A stretch of 64,000 nucleotides of DNA, taken from assembly GCA_014925825.1 (NCBI GenBank), contig JACGCK010000006.1, positions 558,001-622,000 of the forward strand. Reading direction: 5' to 3'. Position numbers and translations under genes: made by a program. The stretch comes from Pholiota molesta. Taxonomy: Eukaryota; Basidiomycota; Agaricomycetes; Agaricales; Strophariaceae. Below are positions 33,663 to 45,663 of the stretch, one piece after another (within the stretch, counting starts at the first letter, position 1; each line of letters begins with the position of its first letter). The notes under the pieces are model-generated. The model made no database searches, was not told the DNA's origin, and was given only the letters and a program-made list of their open reading frames with translations.

Positions 33663-33712
33663 GATAGCTCTTTGTAGATTGTGGCTGTGTTGCTAATGCT
33701 CAGCCTTATACC

Positions 33713-35495
33713 ATGACCACGAACCCGTCTCATATCCTCATTGCTCGCAACTCGCGTGGTCTCAATAATCCTGCTGCGGCACTCAGTTCACCCACAGAAA
33801 CACATGCCGCAGCGTCAGGCATCTTTAGATCTTCAGCGTCTCCACCATGGCTGCTCGACGACGGCGAAACGGATGAGATCGAGTCGGAGCTTAGTGGCAC
33901 AGAGGAGGAAGAGGCCATAGAGATCCACGAAACTTTCACTAAGAACTGTCGTTTTCCTGGTACAGTCAAGATTGTAGTTGAGAGTACTACCTTTTGGTAC
34001 GACGCTTCTCGTCAATATCTCAATTCCATCACTTAAACTTCCCTCGCAGGGCCCACAAAGAAATTCTGTTTTTCGCTTCGCCTTTCTTCGAAGCTGTTCT
34101 CAGCGGCAATTGGTCTGAGACAGGTCGTCCTCAATCCATATCGTCTATAGTCACGATATCCCAATCGAGAGCAGAGAAAGACTCGCCACAAGCGTCTGGT
34201 GATCCAGATGTGGACTGTGGCGAACTGGAAGTCGTCGTCGAGCTCGATCCTGCCGCAATCGAGAACGAGGACGCTGAGAATGACGCGTCAATCACCGTAA
34301 AAGTAAAGAACGAGACAATAGTCTGGCTAAACTTCAAGGCCAAGCGAGCCCGCAATCTGACCAAGGCAGTGCAAGCTCACGATTGCGGAAATCCACAGCT
34401 TCATCGTCTATGGCATCTGGAAGACCCCCCAATACACAATATAATAATCGTTTAACCAGACAACATTGTGATGCTGTTATTTCTCTCCAGGAAGAAAAGG
34501 TTCGTTTAATCACATTTTAGCATTTTCATAACCATTAACCTATCTTTCTAGGCAAGCACCTTTCACGATTTTCTGAAATTCATATACCCCCAGTAAGCCG
34601 ATCTACAGCCATCTTTCGCGACATAACTGACTTTCAGATCTCAGAATGGAATGCACCATTACTTGGAATAACGTCGCAAGCTTAATGAATATTTCGCATA
34701 AACTCTCTGTGCCTTCGCTGCAAAGCGAATGCCTCACATTTCTACTCACGCATGCGGCTGGAAAGCCGATCAAAGCTATGAGGATCGCAGAACTATTTCA
34801 GGAAGAGGAACTCTACCGCGAATCTAGCCGCTTTGTTCTAGACAACCCTGGTGGATGGACTGAACAAGAATTGAATACCCTCAGTCAAGAAACTTTGCTC
34901 AAGTTGGAGAAACGGTACGTTTAGTTGGTAATACCGTTACATCATCTCTCATCGAAGTATTTGTTAGACGAAACTGGTTTTTGGAGCGAGTTCTCAAGCT
35001 AGGACTGACAATGGTAGCGAAAGAATATCAATGTGTACGCTGTGTCCAAATTCGCTTTTCACTCGGTTTGACTATCCTTCCAGTGTCCTACTTGTCCTGA
35101 TTCTTCAGTCTGTGCTCGACTCTTGGAAGAGAAGTGGAAACAAGCATATCACGCCGTCTTTCGTTTTGGTACATATTGCCATTTATACCAGCATATCGTT
35201 CCGGCTTGACTCTTGACTTTTGTTGGTTAGGACCTCCACAACCGTCAATGGTTTTCCGCTATCTACGAATGCTGGAGGGTGTAAGTCCTGCTCTTGCCTT
35301 GACGCAGACGGCATGTCAAGCAAGTGCAAAGGCGTTCGTTGCTACGTGTAAGTCGTCATTGAACAGATTGTTGATTGACCACTCATTCTTTTGTTAGTGT
35401 TTGACAGAATGTTTTCTTTGGGTGTGCGTGGAGGTGGGATCGACAATGCTCCTTTGATGGGTCGCACTGCTGTACCGCAGCTGCAGCAACAGTAA
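33713..35495 (+). CDS. BTB/POZ-domain protein
   Basis: ATG at 33713 starts MTTNPSHILIARNSRGLNNP, an N-terminal disordered and acidic stretch. The BTB fold is split by introns: CRFPGTVKIVVESTTFWYDA, then AHKEILFFASPFFEAVLSGN with W-SETGRPQ. An acidic insert follows (VDCGELEVVVELDPAAIENE). The second half of the BTB and BACK-like helices read WNNVASLMNISHKLSVPSLQ, SECLTFLLTHAAGKPIKAMR, AELFQEEELYRESSRFVLDN. The C-terminal region has CPTCPDSSVCARLLEEKWKQ and AYHAVFRFGPPQPSMVFRYL, ending GRTAVPQLQQQ-stop at 35495. BTB proteins of this kind are abundant in Agaricomycetes. A Cul3 adaptor role is possible but unproven. Confidence 0.85.
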
Positions 35496-35861
35496 ACGGG
35501 CCTAGACGACACTTCCTATATTGCACATTGAAGCCTGATGCTAACCATAAAAGCAAAGGTAGGAAATCGAGAGACCAGGGCTAGTTTCAATCATAATGTC
35601 ATATTTATAGGGTCACGAACACGAATACACTGATGGATTTAAATAATCTGAGCTAAATATCAAAATGATCCTGAAAGAGACAATAAATGGTCATTCTTAA
35701 AATACATATGTCGCAGACACGAATGGGTATGTAGGGGGATAATAGACGACCAATGTAATAAAGAAGCAGTCCACGAATAATGCGAACAATGAGCCAAAAT
35801 ATCGAAGACAACAACAAATCCAGAGAATAAAAAGAAAAGAAGAATAATGATCGTAAAAGGT
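35496..35861. other. Convergent 3' region
   Basis: About 365 bp between the stop codons of the convergent BTB and LIM-RhoGAP genes. AT-rich, holding both 3' UTRs and polyadenylation signals (AATAAA-like stretches at 35758 and 35827). No gene seen. Confidence 0.5.
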
Positions 35862-38800
35862 TTATTCCGTAAAGACCAAAGGTGCATTATCCACCAACCA
35901 TTCGACGAAGAGAGCTTTCCCTGCCATGTCACTAAATTCCGCGCCAGGATCTCTGGACCTCAGGAGTGTCGCTGAATGATACCTTGCATGTTAGCGAGAG
36001 AATCTATAGAGAAAAGAAGGAAATAACGCACGTCCGAAAACAACACCAAGGTTACGCCCATTCATAAGATTCGTCTCGCAGCATGCACGGACACTAATGA
36101 AAGTTGTCAGGAACCTGAAGATATAAAGAATGTCGGGGCCTTTGGTTAGCTTACCGGTTAAGATGTAACATTAACATTCGGAGAGTGTAATAGTGTTCGT
36201 TTGGCAATTTATCAATAAGGTCAATAAGAGATTGCTGCTTCAATGCTGGATCCCGGATTGCGATTGCAGCCATAAATTGGTCGTGGAGGTCGAATGTAAG
36301 AAGGGGATCAGGGAGACTGCGGAAGTAAGTCTTGAGAACGGATGTAATACTGCAGATATCGTTGAAACGGTCCGAGTCGCGAAGATCGAACGAGTTATAA
36401 TCTCCTCGTTCGAACATTTGAGTAATTGCTTTAGTTTGACTGGATCCACCAGTTTTCCGGTAGATTCCTTCATATTCCAAAGCTGGTGACAAAAATAATG
36501 AGAATAATTCTCCAGGCACTAAATCAACAACGTACCTCTAGCTTCGACAGCATCGATGCATTTTTCCACAATGACAGGTACTTGACGTTCTTCCCCTTTA
36601 GAATCGGCTTCGACCTGCTCGATTAACTCTCTACCAAACATTGAAGGCGCTAAGATAAAGGTCAAGTAATATTCAAAATCACGCATGGATGGGCTTACGG
36701 AGAGCAACTGGTGATTCCGCTCGGGTAGCAGTTTGGTGCTGAATGCATGGTATAGTAACATTTGCAATACAGCGCACATGAATAGAGGTTGAGCAAACTA
36801 CGCGCAAAACGTCAATGGACGGTCATAGTTCACAACATATTGGACATACCAGCACACCGAAGTTGCGAGCCCCATAGCGTATCTCCACAGTGGTCGCAGC
36901 GAGTGAATCGCAGAACGCTCAGTTGTTGGAAATTATGCTCGATATGGGCCTTTCCTTGGTTGTATCCGAGAACGACGCCGGAGAGTTGGCCATCTCCTTC
37001 TTCATACCAGGCCATTTGAATTTATTGCCTTTCGCAGGGGTGGTCATATATTCATGTTCTGTGCGGGGAGCCCTCAACCTCGGCTCTTGATTCTCGTCGT
37101 AAATGGTAGACGACGCGCTGGTCGAGGCACTGAGAGGGGGTGCGACAACAGGTGAGGGCTGCGAGTGCGACTGTTGAGAGCGAGGTGTCTCGTAAGATTC
37201 ATGACTACTTTTGGATGGAGTTTCGGGAGGGGCCGCATGCTCGATGCGATGAGCATAAACTGCATTGAGCTGGGCCAATTCCTCGTTCCGCGCATTTAAC
37301 ACAGTTGTTTCCTCCAAAAAGACATCTCGGACACCCTTGAGTTCTGATATCTCCCGTTTAAGAGTCTCTTTTTGCTCATGCAATGGGATGAGTTCTCTCT
37401 GATATTCGTGCCGTATATTCTCCAGCCTTTTCGTCAGAGACCTTCCGAGATTAGTTACACCGAGGTCCGTGGATTGCCCAGTAGATCTAAACGAAAACAA
37501 ATCAATTGAACAAATTATGATAAATCAATAAAGGACAAACCTCTTGGAGTTCAATTCTTCGACCTCGGCCAAAGTCAGATCACGCTCCACCTTTAAACGG
37601 GACAGGTCGTGTTCCAAACCGGAAAGATTTTCATGGAGGTCTTTGGACATCTGTTCGCGAAGCTCTTGACGACGGTTGTCACCGGAAAGAGTGGTGAGGC
37701 GGGCTGCCTGGCCAGAAAGCAGTACCCTTAAACGGGTGACTTCAGCCTCTGCATCTCGACGTGCTTTTATTTCGCGATCGTATTCAGCTTGTGCCACCGT
37801 GATACCATCGACATAAAGTTTGCTTTCCCTCTGAGGCAATTTAATGAAATGATTGGAAAGAAAAATAGATACTACTCACGTTCAGGCCATCCACTTTATT
37901 CTTTAATTGAGTATAATCCTTGTTGCGCGCCTCCAAATGGGTAATAATAGTTTCCGCAACATCAATATCCACGTTGATATGCTGTGCGCCTTTCTTTTTG
38001 GCGTGATTTAAGTCTTCCCGTAGTGTCTGAATGAGAGATTCAGGCTCAGCGTCCGCTCGTCGAGCCGTGGGAAGCACGATGGTTGGTGTTGGGTCGGATG
38101 ATTCAGTTACCAGGCGAATACCATTCTGAGACTGAGACGGAGGTATTTGCGCTGCTGAATCTTGAAGGTCGTCAGCATCCAGCTCTTCAAGGACATCAGC
38201 AAGACTGGAGGTATTCGGTGGAGGTGACTCATTGGCCTGAGTCCCAGTAGCTCCTGTAGGAGTAGCGTCTTGGTTGTGAGCGCCAAGTAATGCAGCAGTT
38301 GGCGGAGGGGTAGAGGGCTGGAGTTCGGGTATCTTTGCCTTCGGGGATTTGGAGGTATTATCTTCGAGGGACCTCAACAAAGTAGCGCTGAGCATGTCGC
38401 CGAAGTCTGCGTTCACAGAAAATCTGATGGGCGGTAAAGCAGGGGCGATGTACGTTGTACGCGTCGTGCGCTCAACGGCTTCGGCTTCTGATTCGCCCAT
38501 ATCGTCCGACATGTCTCCCGTCTGTGAGGTGTCAGATGCGTCTGGTTCCATTGAGAGATCGGCTACAGTCACGGTGGAGGAGCGTGTAGAACTCTTTGCG
38601 TCTTTGGGCGGCGGGGCTGGAGGTTGGGAGTCATGGCCCTCGAAAGACGTGTTGTCAGGTTCATTCTCAGGCTCCGTGTCTGTGCCACTTTCGATACCAT
38701 GAGGAACATCGGCGCGATAAGCTGGAGAAGCCGAGCGCGAAGACGACGACGCGCCATGCCTCTCGTGACCGAAGTTGGACGCTGACGAGCCGCGTCTTTG

Positions 38801-40476
38801 GGTATGGAACCCGTTGGAGTCTGTTGGGCTGAGTGTTGCAGACGACCGTTGTGCATTCAGGCCTCCTGAATTGCGACCGTGCCGTGCCTTGTTCGCCTGT
38901 GCGTTCGAGGTGGAGGATGGCCCGGTATCATCGCCTAACGGGACCGCCATGCTGGGAGGCGACATCATAATGGTATCATCTTGGCTATCATCATAATGAT
39001 TCGTCCGAAAGGACGAAGAGCGAGAGATACTTTGGTCCGCGTCAAGATTTTTCGTGGAATGACTGCTATGAGCAGAGCCAGAGCGCGAAGGGGACCGTGA
39101 AGTCGTAAATGTAATTTGTGATGATTGGTCATGTGCGGTCAGATAGGGTGAGTTAGCCGTTCCGTTTCGTTCTTGTGTGGAGAAGGAGGCATGTCGCGGT
39201 GAAAGGTTCCCTGATTGCGTCGGCGGACTCTCTTTAAAGACGGGAAGTGACAGGCCGTGGTTGAAAGATCGGCGTTTATCATGACGTGAGGTTACAGAAA
39301 GGCCGTCAGAGGCGGAGCCGTTCATCCCTCCAGAATGCAAATTGCCATTCTCCGGGGCAAGAGAATCTGACCGCTTATTGGGGAGAATATTCAGCGGGCG
39401 AACGCCATTGTCGTAGCTACTTCGTCGCTTCGCGTCCATGGGTGTTGAAGGGGGAATAGGTAGTGTGTTCGACTTTGAAGGGACATTATACTGTCCATTA
39501 TGATCAGGGTGACGATACGGGCTTTGAGATCGTGGTATATCGTTGGGGTCTGCCGATGGTGGTGCTATGGTGACCGAAGGCGATCGCGAAGGCGTGATGG
39601 GTAGAGGTACGTTGGACCGGGGTTTCGGTGCTGGAGACTGAGAATACGAGGGCGGCATAGAGACGTCATTAACATAAGGGCCTTGAACGGGCTTTGCAGG
39701 GGCGCGGTAGTTGTCGGGCGGCCGAGAGGCGTCGGAATGGGCGGATGCGAGGTTAGAATGTGATCTGGATATGCCTGAGCGGGATGGGTCGTCGGCCATG
39801 GATTTCTGCGGGCACGTTAAGTTTGTTGACCAGGATTACAAAGACACGAACTCACGTCTTGGTCGCGGTGGTAATTTCTGGCCTCCTGTTCGCGAGAGCG
39901 CGATGAACCGCTGCCTCCGTTTGCCCTCTCTCTCTCAGCTTTCTTCTGGGCGTGTTTCCTGATTTTGATCATGCGCTCGTTGTGGCAGTTCATGCAATAG
40001 ATTCCCTGGCTTGTTTTTGCGAATACAAGCTCGTCGATGCGGTTGCTACAGACTTTGCATTTGAAGCAATGGGCGTGATATGAGTCGTCGCCGGTCATGA
40101 TGGCCTCATCAAGGATGGGCAGATGGCAAATGTTGCAGGAATAGGAACAATTCGCGCATATAGGAGAGCCATCGGAAAGAAGCAGCAGATTGGTGTCTGC
40201 CGTGACCTGATTTCGACATTTCGCGCACTTGAAGCAGTCAACATGGAAGAATGATTGGCTAGAAATGGTTAGACCGCCTGACTGTACGGGTAGCACGCAG
40301 AACGCGACTCACCCAAAGGCAACGACAAGCCCGCCCTGTTCGTTGACAACCGAGTTCTTGCAGCCTGGACACAGCCTGTCCTCGAGGGTGAGTGAGTCCG
40401 CGCCTTGGTTGGGCTGGTTGAGATCAAGATGGGAGTGTTCGCGGAGGGGAATGTCGTGTGGGACGGCGGCCAGCAT
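35862..40476 (-). CDS. LIM-domain Rho GTPase-activating protein (Rga1/Rga2 type)
   Basis: Down-regulates Cdc42/Rho GTPases at sites of polarity and septation. ATG at 40476 starts MLAAVPHDIPLREHSHLDLN. The first LIM domain begins EDRLCPGCKNSVVNEQGG and continues QSFFHVDCFKCAKCRNQVTA. The second reads CSYSCNICHLPILDEAIMTG, YHAHCFKCKVCSNRIDELVF and GIYCMNCHNERM. A long disordered Ser/Pro-rich middle of over 500 residues follows (from about 39800 down). Then come coiled coils (ITHLEARNKDYTQLKNKVDG; RLENIRHEYQRELIPLHEQK), a C1 zinc finger (HNFQQLSVLRFTRCDHCGDT and LWGSQLRCAG) and the RhoGAP domain (GIYRKTGGSSQTKAITQMFE with the arginine finger, CSITSVLKTYFRSLPDPLLT, LIDKLPNEHYYTLRMLMLHL). The C-terminus is WLVDNAPLVFTE-stop at 35862. 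Domain order is typical for the family. Confidence 0.94.
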
Positions 40477-40584
40477 GCCTGACGGAGAGATAGATGGGGA
40501 CCAGCCTCTACTTGCTGCCAGCAACACCAGAGACGACGGGGACGACGAAAGATTAAACACTGTCACGCGTCACACTCCCTCTTC

Positions 40585-41681
40585 ATGGCCCTCATCACAA
40601 TCTCAGGCTTCCCCGCCTCCGGCAAGTCGTCCCGCGCACGCCAGCTCGCCGCACACCTCGACCAGCTCATCCGCGCAGACGCCTACCAGGGGCCCATTAA
40701 GCAGGTTGCCATCGTCTCCGACGACTCCCTCGGCCTGACCCGCGCATGCTATGACGGTACATGTCCCATTTAACTTGCATCTTAGCGCCCACTCATTCGC
40801 GCAGAGAGCAAGCTCGAAAAACCGGCGCGGGGGGCGCTCTTCACCGCCATCCAACGCCAGCTGGCCACGGACACCATCCTCATTGTGGACTCGCTCAACT
40901 ACATCAAGGGCTTCCGATACCAAATCTATTGCGCTGCACGCGAGATGAAGCTGCGCACATGTACTGTGGGTCCCCATTTCCCTTGTATTTCATCAAACCT
41001 AATTTATCAAGTGTAGATGTTCGTTGTTGCTAGCCCCGATCTATGTAAACAATGGAACTCCAGCAGACAGGACGGCGATAGCTATGCAGAGCAAACGCAA
41101 GTGTGCTGATCTCACTTGGTCTTGCACCTCCGCTAAATATATTTATTTTTAGTCTGGACAATCTGCTCGTCAGGTTTGAGGAGCCGTCGTCGATGGTGCG
41201 CTGGGACGCGCCTCTGTTTACGGTGATGTGGGATGACGAGGACATCCCTGGCGCGGAGATCTGGGAGGCGATCACAAAAGGCAATCTAAAGCCACCTAAT
41301 TCTGGAACTCTTGCTGTACGTCTGCGTTCCAACTATCAGAGAGCAGCATCATAAACGGTCTGTCAGGTTGCGAAAGCACCAGCGGATGCGCTGCATGTCC
41401 TGGAGCACACCACGACGGCGCTCGCGTCTGCGATCATGTCAGCATCGAGTGCACAGCCGACGGGCGGGGTGACGATCGTCGGAATTAGCTCAGGGATCAA
41501 AGTATCGATCACGCTGCCCGCGCGGACCATTACGCTGTCTGAGCTGCAGCGGCTGAAGCGCCAGTTTGTGACGGTGCACAAGAAGGCCATTACGCTGGGG
41601 ACGACGGAGCGGGGTGCGGTGGACTGGAGCGAGGGGAGCGTAGCGAATAAATTTGTAGAATATGTAGAAGAGCACCTGTAA
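40585..41681 (+). CDS. KTI12 (Elongator-associated tRNA-binding ATPase)
   Basis: P-loop protein needed with Elongator for wobble-uridine tRNA modification. N-terminus MALITISGFPASGKSSRARQ carries the P-loop GFPASGKS. Then VAIVSDDSLGLTRACYDG, EKPARGALFTAIQRQLATD, TILIVDSLNYIKGFRYQIYC with the Walker B-like LIVDSLNYIKGFRYQ, AAREMKLRTCTVFV, LDNLLVRFEEPSSMVRWDAP and LFTVMWDDEDIPGAEIW. The C-terminal half ends LQRLKRQFVTVHKKAITLGT and VANKFVEYVEEHL-stop at 41681. Four short introns are seen and no frame breaks. Its start is 108 bp from the divergent LIM-RhoGAP start, and the ELL gene begins 63 bp after its stop. Confidence 0.94.
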
Positions 41682-41744
41682 TGGGAAATGGTGATATAAG
41701 CAGGCGAAGAGACAGCCTCCGGGGACGGGCCCTTGCCACCCACC

Positions 41745-44393
41745 ATGCCTCTCCCCACAAACTCGTCCCTCGTCCTCCTCCCCTCCTCAAAGCCCGGCGA
41801 TGCCCTCCACGCAAAGCCCAAGCACGCCATGCTCCTCCGCATGTCCTCACAGACCCTCGACGCCCTCGAGTCCTTTCCCACAAACCCCCAGGTCCAGTTC
41901 CAGTTTGGCGACAGCCCAGTCCGTGCTTCCCTTTCCCCCCTATTCATCCCAACTAACCCGTATACAGGGCTTGTTTATAGGAGACACCCACTTTCCCATC
42001 CAGTACTCGCCAGAAAACACCATCCACGAACTCTATTTACGCGCCTCGTCTGCCACAAAGAAGACAGCACCCCTCAAGCTCTACGCCAACGTCGTCGGAA
42101 AGCTGGCCGTCGAGAGAGAGCTTGCAAACGACCTCCGCGACAAGATTCGAGAGAGCACCCAAGATGCCGCCGCCCAGCGCAACAATCGCACCACCGTCTT
42201 GCTCGAAGCTCCACTCGATCTACCAACAAACAATAAGAAGCGCAAGGACCCACCCGCTTCCTCTTCAATGTTCCGCAAACCACTTCGACCGGCAGACAAG
42301 CTCAAGGTGGTCCCAGCACCGGCCAATGCCAGTTCTACCCCCTTGAATAAACCTGCTGTCTCTTCCGCGTCTACACAAAGAGACCTCCCTGTGCCACTTC
42401 GTAGGCGCATGATACAATGCCTTGCTGTCAGCGACCGAACGGAGGACCATATCACAAAACTTGTGGCTGGCGCAGAACCTACTGCTGCTTTGCGTCGAGA
42501 TGTTCAGGATCTTTTGGAAGTGGTGCGTTCTTGACCTTTAGTCTCCAGTGCATTAAATAACTTGTTATAGATCGCGGAACCAATTATGGGTAAACCGTCT
42601 GACAAATCTCCCAAAACATATCGTCTCAAGCCTGTGTCGTGGAAAGAGGCGCGTCCATACGAGTGGTCCGGCCTTAGTGAATCGGAACGCAAGTCCATTG
42701 CTCGTGCTGCAACAGTTGCTTTCCAAAATCTCAACATTCCAGAGAGCGATCCTATCTGGAATCATGTTCGCTACCGAAGCCCTACATCCCTCAACCCCAG
42801 CACCTCATCAGATCGATCCAAGTCTTCAGCCTCTAATCCTGCCGAGGATCGTATCAAAAAGGAGGTCGTTGCAAAACGTGGATCTCTTCTTCGCGAGACA
42901 CTAAAGACAAGAAACCAAAGCCAAAGGCCGACTCTAAGGCTGAAATCATGATGAAGGACGAAAGCAAGCCAACACGAGCGCCGCCTCCGGAAGTCAGAAA
43001 CGACCCTCCTCGCGCCAATCCTGCTGAGAGAAGAGCAACTGAACATACACGGACCGCTCCCTGGACAATAGGCGCAACGATCCGGCTCCGACTCGGAGGG
43101 CTCCTGAAATCCGATCGTCGACCCCCCGCCCCCGAGCTCAAATTGTCCAAGTCGAGCAGCCGTCACGACGAGCCAAGTCCCGCGGCCTCTAGCAGCAAAC
43201 CCCAGAGGCAGGCAGAGAGGTCAGCGGCGCCGTCTGTTTCGGCGCCGAAAATAGCTGAGGAGAAAACTCTGTCTTCTCAACGCATCAAGAAGATTCGGCG
43301 TGAAGGTGCACTTGGAGGTGCGTCGGACTCGGAGAAAGAGAGGGACCGGCCACATACACAGGCCGAGCGGGCGAAGGCGAAAGAAAGATGGCCGCCGGGA
43401 CATGGACGATAGCCCCCGTGATGAGGCGCGAAGTGCATCGGCTGCGGCGAAAAGGAAGGCTGCGACGGATCATGATAATGATGATTTCCAGGATACAAAA
43501 GTGCAGAAGCGACGCAAGACGGAACCGGTCTTGCCACTTGCGCAACGAGAAAGAGAAAGGGAAAGAGAAAAGGAGAGAGATAGGGATACCCGCAGGATAG
43601 GGACAGAGAAAGAGAGCGAGAAAGAGACAGGGACATCCCTAAGGAAAGAGAAAGGGAGCGAGCCAGAGAAGATAAAGCCAAGGACTCTACTCCGATCCAC
43701 AAAAAATCTCAAAACGAGAGCCGCACACAGACTAAACCAGCTCCCAGAGCTTCGACGTCCGCAGCGGCTTCCTCGAAGGCCAGACACGACTCGCCATCGC
43801 CTGCACTCAAGCACAATTTGTCCAATAACGCGCGTGGAGGGTACTCTCCCGCGTCAGCGGTGTCGTCTAATCTCAACCCTTCCAACGCCTCTCATAAATC
43901 CGGCTCTGCGAAGCCTCGCCGTCGCTCGCCGATTTATACATCTTCGGAAGAAGAGGAGGAAGAGGAGGTTCCCTTGAAGACCACTGCCCGCCGTCCTGCT
44001 GCGACGAAGATTAAACCATCTGTTCCTGCTCCGGCACCATCCTCTAAAGCTTCTCGCGATCGAGAACCGTCATCTAAAAACCTGCCTACGGACCATGCGG
44101 CTCTCCGTGCAAGATACAACACGTCGTACCTCGAGTACCTGACAAGTTTGCAGCGGCTTATGGTACAAAAAGGAAAGCTCGATACGATGCTGAAGAGTAA
44201 CGATCTGGGGAGCAGCGGATCGATCACTGACTCGGAGGGGGATATCGAGCTTATGGACGCCGAAGAGCTCGCGCAGCTTACAAGCACCCACAAGAGATTG
44301 AGGGAAGAGCTGCAATCTATTCAGGTTGCGTTTGAACGTACGACGAAGAATGGCGAGCCGTTACCACCTGCCCCAGAGCTGCTCGCTGTTTAA
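41745..44393 (+). CDS. RNA polymerase II elongation factor ELL homologue
   Basis: Suppresses Pol II pausing; partner of EAF in fungi. ATG at 41745 starts MPLPTNSSLVLLPSSKPGDA. The ELL N-terminal domain reads HAMLLRMSSQTLDALESFPT, FIGDTHFPIQYSPENTIHEL, YLRASSATKKTAPLKLYANV, VPLRRRMIQCLAVSDRTEDH, ITKLVAGAEPTAALRRDVQD, YRLKPVSWKEARPYEWSGLS. A long charged and Ser/Pro-rich middle includes an Arg/Glu repeat region near 43550-43600. The C-terminal occludin/ELL-like helix reads LRARYNTSYLEYLTSLQRLM and MDAEELAQLTSTHKRLREEL, ending GEPLPPAPELLAV at 44393. The middle needs at least three frame corrections (for example an A in the AAAA run near 42872), so the internal reading between about 42870 and 43830 is approximate. 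Confidence 0.85.
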
Positions 44394-44665
44394 CTTTTCT
44401 TTTTTTGATTTGATTTTTATGCCTTGTAGTATACCCGCGAACTTGCTATGCAAGTTTGATAGAGCGTTGTAGATTTTTATACGTAGGCGGAGAATATCTT
44501 GTATGTTATATTGCTATCGTCCACCTTTCCGGACACTCGTATTGACAAAATGTCAACTTGGATTATACCCCACAACCAAAAAGTGTGCAGTCAGCCACCA
44601 CCTCAAGTTAAATATTAGGATGGTCAAGGGGCGGCTGGACTTCCGCACACACCGACTTGTGGTAG

Positions 44666-45609
44666 ATGGCGCCCTTCACTTCGTACCCCGCCGAGACTCT
44701 GGCCAACCTCGACCATGTTTCAAGGGCACACGAAGAAAGAAATCCATTATCAGAGCTTTACAACGGGTGTAGCGACGGATCTGCTTCTAAGGCTACTAAT
44801 GAAGGAGTTTCTAGCACCAGTTTCACGCCATGCATTCTACCTTCCCCAGGCATCGAGTTATATGCACCTCTACCAGCATTTGCAGCGTCAGTTGCGAAGG
44901 AATCTGCGGTCCCACCGATCGCAAGCTCTGGGACGGCAGAACAGTCGGCAACTGTGGTGCATCTTCAATCACCGGAAGTTGTCTGCATAACGCTCGCATT
45001 TGTGAGTGTAGTGTTAGGCCTTGTAGCGATGGCTGTGACCAGGAGCCAGTGGTACAGGCGCAAGCAGGCGGCGTCCGGCCAGGTGTTGGCCAGAGCGTTT
45101 TCATGTGGACGCAAGAAACGGAAGAGCCCGCCGGCAACACACATCGATCCTTTTTGTTCGCAGGTGCATATGGATACCAGGAAACGTCTAGTCCGGTCTC
45201 GAAGGAGAGTTCGTTGGCGTGCGTTTTGGAGGATGAGAAATTGCCCGTTGCCAATTTGTCGGAAATGAAGCGATTATTCACGATCGGAGAAGAAGAAGGC
45301 GAATTCGAGGAGCGCCAATCTGTTGAGGCCGTTCAATATTTTACCGCTAGCGCAGACCAACAAGAAAGCCCAGAATGCCCGTCTGCTGAGAACGAGTATG
45401 AGACGGCCGTTTCACAAGAATCGGGTTCTTCTGAGCAAACAATAGAAAACGACGACCTGGAGATTTTTTCCAGAGCGAGCTCTTCGAGGACGTCTATGAT
45501 GTCGATGGATGAGATAGAGGACGAGGAGACGGAGGAGATGGGACAGGTGCATCGGGCACAGACGCAGAGCATCGACATCAAGCGGGCCGTCTTCATCGTA
45601 GTCACATGA
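44666..45609 (+). CDS. Single-pass membrane protein of unknown function
   Basis: ATG at 44666 starts MAPFTSYPAETLANLDHVSR. There is no obvious signal peptide. A hydrophobic helix, VVCITLAFVSVVLGLVAMAV, is flanked on its C-side by basic residues (RSQWYRRKQ), which puts the N-terminus outside or in the lumen. After a one-base frame correction near 45090 the C-terminal domain is acidic and Ser-rich: FMWTQETEEPAGNTHRSFLF, SPVSKESSLACVLEDEKLPV, NDDLEIFSRASSSRTSMMSM, DEIEDEETEEMGQ, ending RAVFIVVT-stop at 45609. I do not recognise a domain. The following P450 starts 55 bp downstream. The cytoplasmic tail composition suggests phosphorylation-dependent interactions, but no function can be assigned. 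Confidence 0.6.
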
Positions 45610-45663
45610 CCGCGCCTGTACCATCCCATAGCCCCTAACTCGCTATTGTTCTCTTCCACCCTC

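Noticed and set aside
43282..43702. Minus-strand Ser/Leu-rich frames opposite the ELL gene
   Set aside because: Antisense of the Arg/Glu-rich region of ELL; composition explained by GAGA repeats.
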